64,000 bases of DNA, taken from the NCBI GenBank assembly GCA_039970095.1, contig JBDVMP010000063.1, forward strand, positions 1 through 64,000, written 5' to 3'. The notes under the pieces are model-generated. The model made no database searches and was not told where the DNA came from. It saw nothing but the letters and a program-made list of their open reading frames with translations. The translations under genes and the position numbers were made by a program. Positions 18,577 through 27,642 of the stretch are shown piece by piece; position 1 is the stretch's first letter; each line of letters begins with the position of its first letter. The DNA comes from JAMZMI01 sp039970095 (GTDB taxonomy: Bacteria > Bacteroidota > Bacteroidia > Cytophagales > Cyclobacteriaceae).

Positions 18577-20112
18577 ATGAGCTCCATGTTTAGATCTTCT
18601 ATATTCATTTTTTTAGTAGCATTATTAGCGTCATGTGAGCAAGGCGATAAGTCTGTTTTGCATGCTGAAGATTACAAATATCATGTTGACTTATTCAACA
18701 CGATGGAGGACGAAAATATTGTTCAGGCTATTCCGAACTCTGAGTCGTGGGAGTGGATGAAAGCCAATATTCCGCTGTTTGAATGTCCTCAGCAGAACTT
18801 TGAGGAGATTTACTACTATCGATGGTGGACCTTGCGCAAACACATCAAGGAGACGCCCGTTGGCTATGCAATGACAGAGTTTTTGGTGGAGCGGTCATAC
18901 TCTGATAAATATAATTTGATTAGCTGTGCGGTAGGGCATCATATAGCTGAATCGAGATGGCTGCACGATCAGAAATATATGGATGACTATCTCCATGTTT
19001 GGTACAGAGGCAATGAAGGCAAGCCGATGAATAAGCTTAATAAATTTAGTAGCTGGACACCATACGCTACTTATCAGCGATTTTTGATAAACCGGGACAC
19101 CACTTATTTGCTTGATATGTATCCCGATTTCGTAGCAGAATATGCTCGATGGGAGCAGGAGAGAAGGTTGCCTTCAGGTTTGTTTTGGCAAGAAGATGTA
19201 AAAGATGGGATGGAGGAGCAGATCAGCGGTGGTCGCAGGGTTAAAAATGCCCGACCCACTATCAACTCCTACATGTACGGAAACGCTCTGGCAATCGCTG
19301 AGATGGCTAAGCTGACCGGAGATGAAGGTGTGGTTGAAACCTATTTCAAAAAAGCCGATACGATTAAAAGTCTGATGGATACCACCTTGTGGAACCCGGA
19401 AATGAGCTTCTACGAGACACTCCGAGAAAAGAGTGGATATGCAGGTGTTAGAGAGGAAATTGGTTTTATACCATGGTTTTTCAATCTTCCCGATGAGGAT
19501 AAAAGCATAGCTTGGGAGCAAGTTAGGTTGAATGACGGCTTTTGTGCACCATTCGGTTTAACCACAGCAGAAATGAGACATCCGGAGTTTAGAACACATG
19601 GTTGTTGCAAGTGCGAATGGGATGGAGCTGTTTGGCCCTTTGCTACATCTCAAACCCTCACAGGTATGGCCAATCTGCTCAATGATTATGATCAGGAAGT
19701 AGTTACGGATTCACTATACTTCGACCTGTTGGAAACTTATGTTGAGTCGCAGTACTATCGTGGGAGACCATATATAGGTGAGTATCTGGATGAACAAACC
19801 GGCTATTGGCTCAAAGGCGATCAAGAGAGAAGTCGCTATTATAACCATTCCACTTTTAATGATTTGATTATCACTGGACTTATTGGTTTGAGACCCAGAG
19901 CAGATAATGTCTTAGAAGTCAATCCATTGATACCAGCGGATAAATGGGATTGGTTTGCTCTGGATAATGTGAAATACAACAACGCTATCCTTACTATTAT
20001 TTGGGATAAATTTGGAACGAAATATGGCAAAGGAGCGGGGCTTCTGGTTTTTGCTAATGGAGTATTGATTGCCTCATCCGACAAGCTGGAAAGAGTGAAA
20101 GGAGGTATGTAA
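18577..20112 (+). CDS. (alpha/alpha)6-barrel glycosidase, MGH1/GH63-like, candidate GH142 beta-L-arabinofuranosidase, lipoprotein
   Basis: Lipobox VALLASC near residue 20. The rest is helical: an (alpha/alpha)6 toroid with EIYYYRWWTLRKH, GHHIAESRW, PTINSYMYGNALAIAEMAKL and the GH63/GH37-like motif CEWDGAVWPFAT that lines the active site; acids in FWQEDVKDGMEE are further catalytic candidates. 511 residues. The size and fold match the C-terminal half of the fused GH143-GH142 enzyme, which removes the beta-L-Araf capping Dha in RG-II chain D. One base separates it from the propeller gene, so the pair looks like a natural split of the fused protein. Other MGH1-like glycosidases remain possible. 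Confidence 0.68.
   Translation: MSSMFRSSIFIFLVALLASCEQGDKSVLHAEDYKYHVDLFNTMEDENIVQAIPNSESWEWMKANIPLFECPQQNFEEIYYYRWWTLRKHIKETPVGYAMTEFLVERSYSDKYNLISCAVGHHIAESRWLHDQKYMDDYLHVWYRGNEGKPMNKLNKFSSWTPYATYQRFLINRDTTYLLDMYPDFVAEYARWEQERRLPSGLFWQEDVKDGMEEQISGGRRVKNARPTINSYMYGNALAIAEMAKLTGDEGVVETYFKKADTIKSLMDTTLWNPEMSFYETLREKSGYAGVREEIGFIPWFFNLPDEDKSIAWEQVRLNDGFCAPFGLTTAEMRHPEFRTHGCCKCEWDGAVWPFATSQTLTGMANLLNDYDQEVVTDSLYFDLLETYVESQYYRGRPYIGEYLDEQTGYWLKGDQERSRYYNHSTFNDLIITGLIGLRPRADNVLEVNPLIPADKWDWFALDNVKYNNAILTIIWDKFGTKYGKGAGLLVFANGVLIASSDKLERVKGGM
20098..20105 (+). promoter_or_regulatory. Strong Shine-Dalgarno for the GH78 gene
   Basis: AAAGGAGG lies 8 bases before the ATG at 20114, inside the last codons of the upstream gene. 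A full-length anti-16S match is unusual in Bacteroidota and supports this start, independent re-initiation and high expression of the rhamnosidase. Confidence 0.6.
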
Positions 20113-20113
20113 T

Positions 20114-22870
20114 ATGAGATTAATCGTATTGTGTGCAGTGTTTGTAATTGCACTAATTTCATGCTCTGACCATGAGCTATTAGAAGAGCTCAATCCTAAA
20201 ATATCAGTCTCCGATCTCAAAACAGAATCACTTTCAAACCCTGAAGGTATTGATACAGCTACACCAAAATTTAGCTGGAATATTTTGTCGGAGGAAAGAA
20301 ATGTTACTCAGACTGCTTATCAAATACTTGTAGCATCTTCACCAGAGATACTCACCTTAGATTCAGCCGACCTATGGAATTCTGGTAAAATTGAAACTAA
20401 TCAAATGCTGCACGTTCCTTACCTCGGAGCGAAGCTTCAAAGCAAGGAAAAGTGCTACTGGATGGTCAAGGTTTGGACTAATAAGGGGTATACACAGTGG
20501 AGTGAGCGAGGGTATTTCAGCGTTGCATTACTTTATTTCAAAGATTGGTCGGGTAGGTGGATTGGTTTCGACCGGGCTTTTCCATGGGAGAGTGTTGAGA
20601 AGTTTCCAACACTTGGGGCTCGCTATCTGCGAAAAGAGTTTGAAGCGAAAAGAGATATTAAATCTGCTACTGCATACATTTCCGGTCTAGGTCTTTATGA
20701 GATGTATCTAAATGGGAGCAAAGTGAGCCATGATGTATTAGCTCCTGTACCGACTGACTACATCGAAACAGTGAAATTTAACACTTATGATGTTACAGAA
20801 TACCTGAAGTCGGATAGAGCAAATGCGATAGGAATCACGCTCGGAAATGGCCGGTATTTTCCTATGCGACCAATTTATAAACCATTCAAAATCCGTCACT
20901 ATGGTTTTCCAAAGTTAATTTTTCACATGGAAATCAATTATGAAGATGGCTCAAGAGACGTTGTTCGCTCCAGCAACAAATGGAAGGGAACAGCAGATGG
21001 CCCAATCAGAAATAATAACGAATATGATGGCGAATACTATGATGCTCGGAAAGAGTTTAATGGTTGGACTAAGGTAGGGTTTGATGATCACGACTGGCTT
21101 GATGCGGAGTATGTGAAAGAGCCCGGAGGCGATTACCAAGCACAGATGAATCCAAACATGAAAGTGATGAAAGAAATCAAGCCTGTATCCATAACAAAAA
21201 GAGGAGCTGATTCTTACATTGTGGATATGGGTCAAAATTTTTCTGGATGGCTTGAGATGTCTGTGAATGGCCATAGAGGAGATAAGGTTCAGTTAAGATT
21301 TGCTGAGTCTTTAGAAGAGAGTGGGGGACTCTTCGTGACCAATTTGCGTGACGCTAAATCGACTGACACATATATATTGAAAGGAGAAGGACAAGAAGTC
21401 TGGGAGCCGAGTTTTACCTATCATGGATTTCGGTACGTGGAGATCACAGGGTATCCCGGAATACCCAGAATGGAAGACTTTGTCGGTAAGATGGTTTTTG
21501 ATGATTTGATGACAGTTGGGAGTTTTGAATCGTCAAATGCTACGCTTAATCAGGTCTACCAAAACACGTGGTGGAGTACAGCTAGCAACTACAAAGGTAT
21601 GCCGGTGGATTGTCCACAAAGGAATGAAAGACAGCCGTGGCTTGCTGATCACGCAGCAGGTGCTCAGGGCGAAAACTTCATGTTTGCAAATGCCCCACTT
21701 TACAAAAAGTGGCTAGATGACATAAGATTGGCACAGAAGGCTGATGGAAGTATCTCAGATGTGGCGCCACCATTTTGGAACTATTACAGCGACAACATGA
21801 CATGGCCGGGTACTTATTTGGTCATAGCTAAGATGCTTTATACTCAGACGGGTGATGTAGAAGTAATATCAGAGAATTATGATGCAATGAAAAGGTGGCT
21901 TTCATATATGAAAGTACGCTACATGACTGACGGTTTTATCATGACAAAAGATAGTTATGGTGACTGGTGCGTACCGCCACCGACAATTGAAGAAGCTACA
22001 GGAAAGAACGCTGATGTCAAGCGACCAAGCAAGCTAATTGCGACAGCCTATTATTTCTACTTTATGCAGATCATGTCGGACTTTGCACAGATTATCAATC
22101 GCCAGGCAGACATAGCAGAGTTTCAGATTCTGAGATCTGAAATTGAAAACGCCTTTCAACGTGAATTTTATCACCATGATGGCTACTATGGTGATAATAA
22201 AATGACTGACAACATCCTTCCATTGCACTTTGGTATTGTGCCTGAGGAGAATAAAGACAAAGTTTTCACTAGTCTGATCAAAACAATAGTAGACAAAAAT
22301 AACGGACATTTAAGTACAGGACTTATCGGGACGCAATGGTTGATGCGTACTCTGACTGAAAACGGCAGGGTAGATTTGGCTTATCAGCTCGCAACCAATA
22401 CGACTTACCCAAGCTGGGGATATATGATCGAGAATGGAGCTACTACAATCTGGGAACTATGGCATGGAAATGTTGCTAACCCTAAAATGAACTCTCAAAA
22501 TCATGTCATGCTTCTCGGCGATTTGATTATTTGGTATTATGAAAACCTGGCCGGAATCAAGGCGGCAAAACCTGGTTTTGAAGTAATTGAGATGAAACCG
22601 GAATTTGATGTGAATCTTGATTTTGTAAACGCCAGTTATGAATCTGTTCGAGGGTTAATTAGGAGCACTTGGACTAAAACAAGTGATGATATCAATTGGA
22701 AAGTAACTATACCGGCAAATACCAAAGCGATGGTTTATTTTCCTGTAGAGTACGAATCTCAAATTGCAGAAGAGAGCGAAGCAGGGTTTGAGTTTTTACG
22801 AACTGAAGGCGACCGTTTGCTTTATGAAATTGGTTCAGGAGAGTATGAGTTTACTATGGTCAAGCAATAA
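20114..22870 (+). CDS. Alpha-L-rhamnosidase (GH78), lipoprotein
   Basis: Inverting alpha-L-rhamnosidase of 918 residues. Lipobox ALISC near residue 17. Domains in order: N-terminal FnIII-like (35-140), lectin-like beta-sandwich with ATAYISGLGLYEMYLNG (about 170-330), a second beta-sandwich, then the (alpha/alpha)6 catalytic domain (about 470-820) and a C-terminal beta-sandwich. Catalytic acid candidate is E505 in DCPQRNERQPW, with the base candidate E781 in TIWELWHG; both are canonical GH78 motifs. One base follows the upstream stop, with a strong Shine-Dalgarno. It closes the 14.4-22.9 kb run of exported enzymes. Rhamnose occurs in RG-I backbone and RG-II side chains; which one is used is not visible. 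Confidence 0.93.
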   Translation: MRLIVLCAVFVIALISCSDHELLEELNPKISVSDLKTESLSNPEGIDTATPKFSWNILSEERNVTQTAYQILVASSPEILTLDSADLWNSGKIETNQMLHVPYLGAKLQSKEKCYWMVKVWTNKGYTQWSERGYFSVALLYFKDWSGRWIGFDRAFPWESVEKFPTLGARYLRKEFEAKRDIKSATAYISGLGLYEMYLNGSKVSHDVLAPVPTDYIETVKFNTYDVTEYLKSDRANAIGITLGNGRYFPMRPIYKPFKIRHYGFPKLIFHMEINYEDGSRDVVRSSNKWKGTADGPIRNNNEYDGEYYDARKEFNGWTKVGFDDHDWLDAEYVKEPGGDYQAQMNPNMKVMKEIKPVSITKRGADSYIVDMGQNFSGWLEMSVNGHRGDKVQLRFAESLEESGGLFVTNLRDAKSTDTYILKGEGQEVWEPSFTYHGFRYVEITGYPGIPRMEDFVGKMVFDDLMTVGSFESSNATLNQVYQNTWWSTASNYKGMPVDCPQRNERQPWLADHAAGAQGENFMFANAPLYKKWLDDIRLAQKADGSISDVAPPFWNYYSDNMTWPGTYLVIAKMLYTQTGDVEVISENYDAMKRWLSYMKVRYMTDGFIMTKDSYGDWCVPPPTIEEATGKNADVKRPSKLIATAYYFYFMQIMSDFAQIINRQADIAEFQILRSEIENAFQREFYHHDGYYGDNKMTDNILPLHFGIVPEENKDKVFTSLIKTIVDKNNGHLSTGLIGTQWLMRTLTENGRVDLAYQLATNTTYPSWGYMIENGATTIWELWHGNVANPKMNSQNHVMLLGDLIIWYYENLAGIKAAKPGFEVIEMKPEFDVNLDFVNASYESVRGLIRSTWTKTSDDINWKVTIPANTKAMVYFPVEYESQIAEESEAGFEFLRTEGDRLLYEIGSGEYEFTMVKQ

Positions 22871-22996
22871 TTCTGCGGAATTTTTCAGCTTTCGGCGGCC
22901 GTCAAACAATATACATAGTACCTAAACACGCATCACTATGTACTGCCAGCTGGGATACTTGAGATTACCAATCATTTTGTCATAAAGTGTTTCACC

Positions 22997-23026
22997 AGCT
23001 ATTCTTTTTGCAAAAAAAGAACAGCT
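22997..23026. repeat. AT-rich inverted repeat
   Basis: AGCTATTCTTTTT and AAAAAGAACAGCT form a 13-bp stem with one mismatch around a GCAA loop. No T run follows on the plus strand, so it is a structured or protein-binding element rather than a clear terminator. Confidence 0.5.
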
Positions 23027-23042
23027 CAAATCAGACACTTTT

Positions 23043-23069
23043 GAACTGGCTTAAATCGGTTCTTTTTTT
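23043..23069 (+). terminator. Weak intrinsic terminator after the GH78 operon
   Basis: GAACTGG pairs with TCGGTTC (two G-U wobbles, six-base loop) and is followed by seven T. It would stop transcripts from the 5.3-22.9 kb operon before the VCBS gene. Confidence 0.45.
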
Positions 23070-23102
23070 AAGTTTTACAAAAAGCACCATAGTTGTATAT
23101 TT

Positions 23103-23116
23103 TTCTCATATGAGAA
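23103..23116. promoter_or_regulatory. Perfect 14-bp palindrome, operator-like
   Basis: TTCTCATATGAGAA is its own reverse complement and sits 65 bases before the VCBS gene start, where a repressor or activator dimer could bind. No second copy was noticed in the window. Confidence 0.35.
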
Positions 23117-23181
23117 GAGCATTTTGTTTCTTTAGTGAAAATCAATTGGATTTATTCATTACCTACTCAAAAAAGAAGCGA

Positions 23182-26100
23182 ATGAAATGCCCATCTTATT
23201 TTTTTATTGCTGTGCTTTTTATTTTGGCCTGCCAGCCAAAACAGAAGGCTTCAGAAAATAAGCTTTTTACACTTCACGATTCCACTCATACAGGTGTCAG
23301 TTTTAAGAATAAACTTACTTCCACAGATGAGTTCAATATCTATACATATCGAAATTTTTACAATGGCGGGGGAGTGGGAGTAGCTGATGTAAACAATGAT
23401 GGGCTTCAGGATATGTACCTCACAGCCAACATGGAAGCTAATAAACTGTACCTCAATAAAGGAGATTTTCGATTTGAAGATGTGACTGAAATAGCCGGAG
23501 TAGCCGGCACGAAATCATGGTCCACAGGTGTATCTATGGTAGATATAAATGCCGATGGATGGGTCGATATATATGTCTGCAACAGCGGTGATGTAAAGGG
23601 GGGTAACAAGGAGAATGAGTTTTTCATCAATAATGGTGATGGTACTTTTACTGATCGAGCAAAAGAAATGGGTTTGGCGGACAAAGGCTTTTCCACGCAT
23701 GCTGCATTCTTCGATTATGACAAGGACGGTGATCTTGATATCTATCTGCTCAACAACAGCTTTACAGCCATCGGAAGTGCCAACCTCATGAAAAATCAAA
23801 GGCGTATACGTGATGATGACGGAGGCGATAAACTTTACAGAAATGATGGAGGGTATTTTGCTGAAGTGAGTACAGAAGCTGGTGTTTATGGTAGTTACAT
23901 TGGTTTTGGACTTGGGGTATCAGTTACTGACCTGAACAAAGACGGATGGATGGATCTCTACATTTCCAACGATTTTTTCGAAAGGGATTATATCTATATG
24001 AACAATGGTGATGGCACTTTCAAAGAGGATCTAGAGAATCAAATGCGATCTATTAGCATAGCCTCCATGGGGTCAGATGCAGCTGATCTCAATGGAGACA
24101 CTTATCCGGATATTTTTGTTACCGAGATGCTTCCGGAGAGTGAAGAAAGGTTGAAAACTATGGTTCACTTCGAGACCTGGGATAAATATCAATATAATAT
24201 CCAAAATGACTACCACCATCAGTTTATGCGAAACATGTTGCATGTGCATAATGGTGTCTCCGAAGGATTTGATCCGTCCTTTAAAGAAGTTGGTCGTATG
24301 GTCAATGTAGAAGCAACAGACTGGAGCTGGGGAGCCTTGATTTTCGATTTAAACAATGACGGGTACAAAGATATTTTCGTATCTAATGGAATCTATCAGG
24401 ACATAATTAATCAGGATTATCTGAGATATATTTCCAATGAAAAGTTCATGAAAATGGCGGTGAAAGGAGGAAAAGTCGATTATAATCAACTCATTGATAT
24501 CATTCCTTCTACACCAATACCAAATTATGTTTTTGCGGGTGGCGATGGACTACACTTCCAAAACAAATCGATTGAATGGGGTTTGGCCCAGCCAAGTCAT
24601 TCAAATGGTTCTGCATATGCAGATTTTGACAATGACGGTGACCTGGATTTAGTCGTCAGCAATGTGAATGCACCGGTATTTATCTTTGAGAATAATACAG
24701 ATACCTCAGCCAACTACTTGAAAGTGGTTCTGATGGGGAATGATAGAAACAAAAGTGCAATCGGTGCTAATGTGACTCTCAAGGCAGGAACCAAAACTTT
24801 CTATCTAGAGCAGTCTGTCACCAGGGGGTTCCAGTCTTCTATAGATTCTCGGCTCAACTTCGGTCTGGGAGACATTGTCGAGATTGATTCAATTATTGTT
24901 TGCTGGCCAAGTGATGTATATACTGTCAGGACGAATGTGAATGCCAATCAGACAATTTTGCTATCAGAGTCTGATGGTCAGGAACTTGATTTATTAAATC
25001 CTTCCACACCCAAAAGGCTGCTCGCCCAGGTAAAAGGAGTAGTTGATTTTGTACACGATGAAAACCAGTATGTAGATTTTGATGCCGAATCTATGCGTTA
25101 TCACATGACTTCCACTGAGGGCCCGTACATAGCTAAAGGAGATGTCAATAGTGATGGGTTGGATGATTTGTACATATCTGGGGCGCGACGGCAACCTGGA
25201 GTATTGCTCGTGCAAAAAGCGGGGAGGTTTATTATTAGCAATGAAAGTTTGTTTTATGAGGACAGGTTTTCGGAAGATGGTGAGTCTGTGTTTTTTGATG
25301 CCGATGGAGATGGGGATTCCGATCTTTATGTTGCTAGTCAGGGCAATGATGATAACTCACAACGATACTTGGCAGACAGGTTGTATATAAATAATGGAAA
25401 GGGAAATTTCAGTAAAGCAAACAATGCGATTCCCAAAGGTCTTACCTTCAATACTTCAACCGTGAAATCAACCGATTTTGACATGGATGGCGATCTGGAT
25501 TTATTTGTTGGGTCGCGGATGCTTTCAGGTCAATATGGGATTCCATCCAGTAGTTATATTTTGGTCAATGATGGTATAGGGTTTTTTGAAGTAGCTGGTG
25601 ATTCGGTTGCTCCTGGTCTGCGAAATATAGGCATGGTCACTGATGCGGTTTGGTCTGACTATGATCAGGATGGAGATGAGGATTTGGTGGTGGTGGGAGA
25701 GTGGATGTATCCTGTGTTTTTTCAGAACACTAGTGGCATTTTTACAAATGCCTCTGGGAAGTTAGATCTTATAAACCTGACAGGTTGGTGGAATGTGGTG
25801 GAAACTTCAGACTTTAATAGTGATGGTTATCCTGATTTTATTTTGGGAAATCATGGTCTCAACAGTCGATTTAAGGGGTCTGTTGATAAACCTTTAGAGT
25901 GCTATGTATATGATTTTGACGGCAATGGAGCCGTCGAGCAAATCATGACGCAATACCGTGGAGGCAAGCCTTACCCGGTTCCCTTATTACATGATTTGTG
26001 GAAACAAATGCCAGGCACGAAAAAGAAATTTTTCAAGTATGAAGATTATCAGGGAAAGAGCATTGGAGAAGTGTTTGGAGCTGATCTGCTGAATGAGGCT

Positions 26101-26487
26101 CATCACCTTAAGGCTCAGTCCTTGGTAAGTGGAATTTTGATGAGCAATGGATATGGAGGGTTTGATTTCAAGCCTCTAAATGGGTCGGCTCAGACATCAC
26201 CTATCTACGCTATTTTACACAAAGATATCAATGGCGATAGTACTACCGATTTGCTACTTGGTGGTAACTTATTTGGCGTAAAACCCGAAGTAGGCAGATA
26301 TGATGCCAGTTACGGTTCTGTGCTTTTAGGCGATGGAAAAGGGGGATTCCGAGAAGCTTCTTTTCATAAATCAGGGCTTTTTCTTACAGGCGAGATTCGA
26401 GATATTTGCAATGTCAAATTGGGAGGGAAAGATATAATACTCGTCGTTCGCAACGATGATTCATTGCTTATCTTCGAGACAAATTGA
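23182..26487 (+). CDS. VCBS/FG-GAP repeat lipoprotein with ASPIC/UnbV-like domain
   Basis: About 1101 residues from the ATG at 23182, which gives a lipoprotein signal (VLFILAC). At least a dozen calcium-binding FG-GAP/VCBS repeats of the form DVNNDGLQDMYL, DINADGWVDIYV, DYDKDGDLDIYL and DFDNDGDLDLVV predict one or two seven-bladed integrin-like beta-propellers. Between the two repeat blocks (about 520-600) is an ASPIC/UnbV-like segment (DRNKSAIGANV ... ITVCWPS-type). Such large lipoproteins are frequent in Bacteroidota polysaccharide loci but have no proven function; surface glycan or protein binding is plausible. It is flanked by a convergent AraC gene six bases beyond its stop and has its own upstream control region. 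Confidence 0.85.
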   Translation: MKCPSYFFIAVLFILACQPKQKASENKLFTLHDSTHTGVSFKNKLTSTDEFNIYTYRNFYNGGGVGVADVNNDGLQDMYLTANMEANKLYLNKGDFRFEDVTEIAGVAGTKSWSTGVSMVDINADGWVDIYVCNSGDVKGGNKENEFFINNGDGTFTDRAKEMGLADKGFSTHAAFFDYDKDGDLDIYLLNNSFTAIGSANLMKNQRRIRDDDGGDKLYRNDGGYFAEVSTEAGVYGSYIGFGLGVSVTDLNKDGWMDLYISNDFFERDYIYMNNGDGTFKEDLENQMRSISIASMGSDAADLNGDTYPDIFVTEMLPESEERLKTMVHFETWDKYQYNIQNDYHHQFMRNMLHVHNGVSEGFDPSFKEVGRMVNVEATDWSWGALIFDLNNDGYKDIFVSNGIYQDIINQDYLRYISNEKFMKMAVKGGKVDYNQLIDIIPSTPIPNYVFAGGDGLHFQNKSIEWGLAQPSHSNGSAYADFDNDGDLDLVVSNVNAPVFIFENNTDTSANYLKVVLMGNDRNKSAIGANVTLKAGTKTFYLEQSVTRGFQSSIDSRLNFGLGDIVEIDSIIVCWPSDVYTVRTNVNANQTILLSESDGQELDLLNPSTPKRLLAQVKGVVDFVHDENQYVDFDAESMRYHMTSTEGPYIAKGDVNSDGLDDLYISGARRQPGVLLVQKAGRFIISNESLFYEDRFSEDGESVFFDADGDGDSDLYVASQGNDDNSQRYLADRLYINNGKGNFSKANNAIPKGLTFNTSTVKSTDFDMDGDLDLFVGSRMLSGQYGIPSSSYILVNDGIGFFEVAGDSVAPGLRNIGMVTDAVWSDYDQDGDEDLVVVGEWMYPVFFQNTSGIFTNASGKLDLINLTGWWNVVETSDFNSDGYPDFILGNHGLNSRFKGSVDKPLECYVYDFDGNGAVEQIMTQYRGGKPYPVPLLHDLWKQMPGTKKKFFKYEDYQGKSIGEVFGADLLNEAHHLKAQSLVSGILMSNGYGGFDFKPLNGSAQTSPIYAILHKDINGDSTTDLLLGGNLFGVKPEVGRYDASYGSVLLGDGKGGFREASFHKSGLFLTGEIRDICNVKLGGKDIILVVRNDDSLLIFETN

Positions 26488-26493
26488 TTTTGA

Positions 26494-27444
26494 CTAAGTG
26501 CTGGCGAGTTCTACTTCCGCGAGATGCTGCTTTCGGTAAATAGCCGGAGTGATTCCAGTTCGCTGAGAAAATGAAGATGTAAAGTGCTGAAGTGATGAAA
26601 AACCACAAGTGTAAGCTATCTGAGACAAGCTGAAGTTTGGGTGGTTGATCAATAGGTTTTTTGCTTTCTTCAGTTTAAGGTTGATCAAAAAACTATTGGG
26701 TGGGTAGCCAGTGAGTCGTCTTACTTCATCTGTGAATTTGGTTTTACCCATGCCAAAGTGCTGGGCTAGATCTTCTACAATCCATTTTTTCGTTAAGTCT
26801 GTAGATATGTGATCTATCAACGTATGGATGAAGCTATCTTCTTCCTGAATCTGTTGTTTCCTATCTTCCAGGTGCCTGTTTAGTGCAATGAGCATGTTTT
26901 CAATGATATTGACCACTATCATTTCATAGCCCTCTTGTTGATTTTTTAGTTCATTTTTGAGATCCTGAAAATAGCGCTTAAAATTTCTGGCATTTCTAAT
27001 GATCACACCTTTTTCGGCAATCATTTCGCCGATATTTTTTTGAAAATTCTGAGGCAGTTTTGTCCAATCTCCGAATTTCAAATGCTTGGTCTCACTAAAA
27101 TGCTCTGGCTTCAACACCAGCCAGTTTATCTCTCCCAAATCCATTTTACCTGATGGGCTTCCGTTCAGGTGCCATGGTGCTGTAATGGACAAATTGTCGG
27201 GATATAATTCCACTGTTTCATCCTCTATAACCCAATCATATTTCCCGCTTTCTATGTAGTGAATTTCTATGCCATCGTTCAGGTGTGGCTTCATGTTTTC
27301 GTCCAGATTGATCCTGGTAAATTTCATGTGCCCAAATTGTTTGATGAAAGGCATTTTGGCAATAGGTCCAGGGTCATCGGCATGCCACCACATGCCGGAT
27401 GTGCCGGGCTTAATATTATCCTTTTGGTCTGTGTGTTTTGGCAT
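26494..27444 (-). CDS. AraC-family transcriptional regulator
   Basis: 316 residues. N-terminal cupin-like sensor domain about 40-140 (GIEIHYIESGKYDW, HLNGSPSG), a helical linker, then a C-terminal double helix-turn-helix of the AraC/XylS type about 210-305 (WIVEDLAQHFGMGKTKF, LSQIAYTCGFSSLQHFTSSF, GITPAIYRK). Likely senses a sugar from pectin breakdown in the cytoplasm and activates part of this region. It is transcribed towards the VCBS gene, and its promoter side faces the sigma-factor gene (199 bases between the two starts), so the divergent spacer may carry its operator. Confidence 0.92.
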   Translation of the reverse strand: MPKHTDQKDNIKPGTSGMWWHADDPGPIAKMPFIKQFGHMKFTRINLDENMKPHLNDGIEIHYIESGKYDWVIEDETVELYPDNLSITAPWHLNGSPSGKMDLGEINWLVLKPEHFSETKHLKFGDWTKLPQNFQKNIGEMIAEKGVIIRNARNFKRYFQDLKNELKNQQEGYEMIVVNIIENMLIALNRHLEDRKQQIQEEDSFIHTLIDHISTDLTKKWIVEDLAQHFGMGKTKFTDEVRRLTGYPPNSFLINLKLKKAKNLLINHPNFSLSQIAYTCGFSSLQHFTSSFSQRTGITPAIYRKQHLAEVELAST

Positions 27445-27568
27445 AGCTGCTAAAATTTAATTGGGGTTGTCCTCAGTATTACCGTTTTGTAATATCCTCA
27501 ATTTTTACACCACAAAGCTAGAGTATTTTTATTTTTTATAAAATCGACCGACGAAATAAATTAATATC

Positions 27569-27595
27569 TTGATGTTTTTATAAATTTTACTTTGG
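27569..27595 (+). promoter_or_regulatory. Candidate Bacteroidota promoter for the ECF sigma gene
   Basis: TTG (27569), a 16-base AT-rich spacer and TACTTTGG (27588) match the TTG-N17-23-TAnnTTTG consensus with one mismatch and a slightly short spacer, about 50 bases ahead of the GTG start. Confidence 0.35.
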
Positions 27596-27642
27596 TGATT
27601 GAATAGAAGTATGCCTAGCAATAAGTCTAATTAAACGGAGAA

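Larger units (their letters stand above)
22871..23181 (+). other. Intergenic control region, 311 bases
   Basis: No convincing gene. It holds, in order, a 13-bp AT-rich stem-loop (22997-23026), a weak intrinsic terminator (23043-23069) and a 14-bp perfect palindrome (23103-23116), then the start of the VCBS lipoprotein at 23182. An open frame extends back from that gene to 22987 but encodes no signal-like sequence and runs through the hairpins, so I treat it as non-coding. Confidence 0.55.

Noticed and set aside
22987..23181. N-terminal extension of the VCBS protein
   Set aside because: The stretch runs through hairpins and a terminator-like element and has no signal peptide; the ATG at 23182 gives a proper lipoprotein signal.
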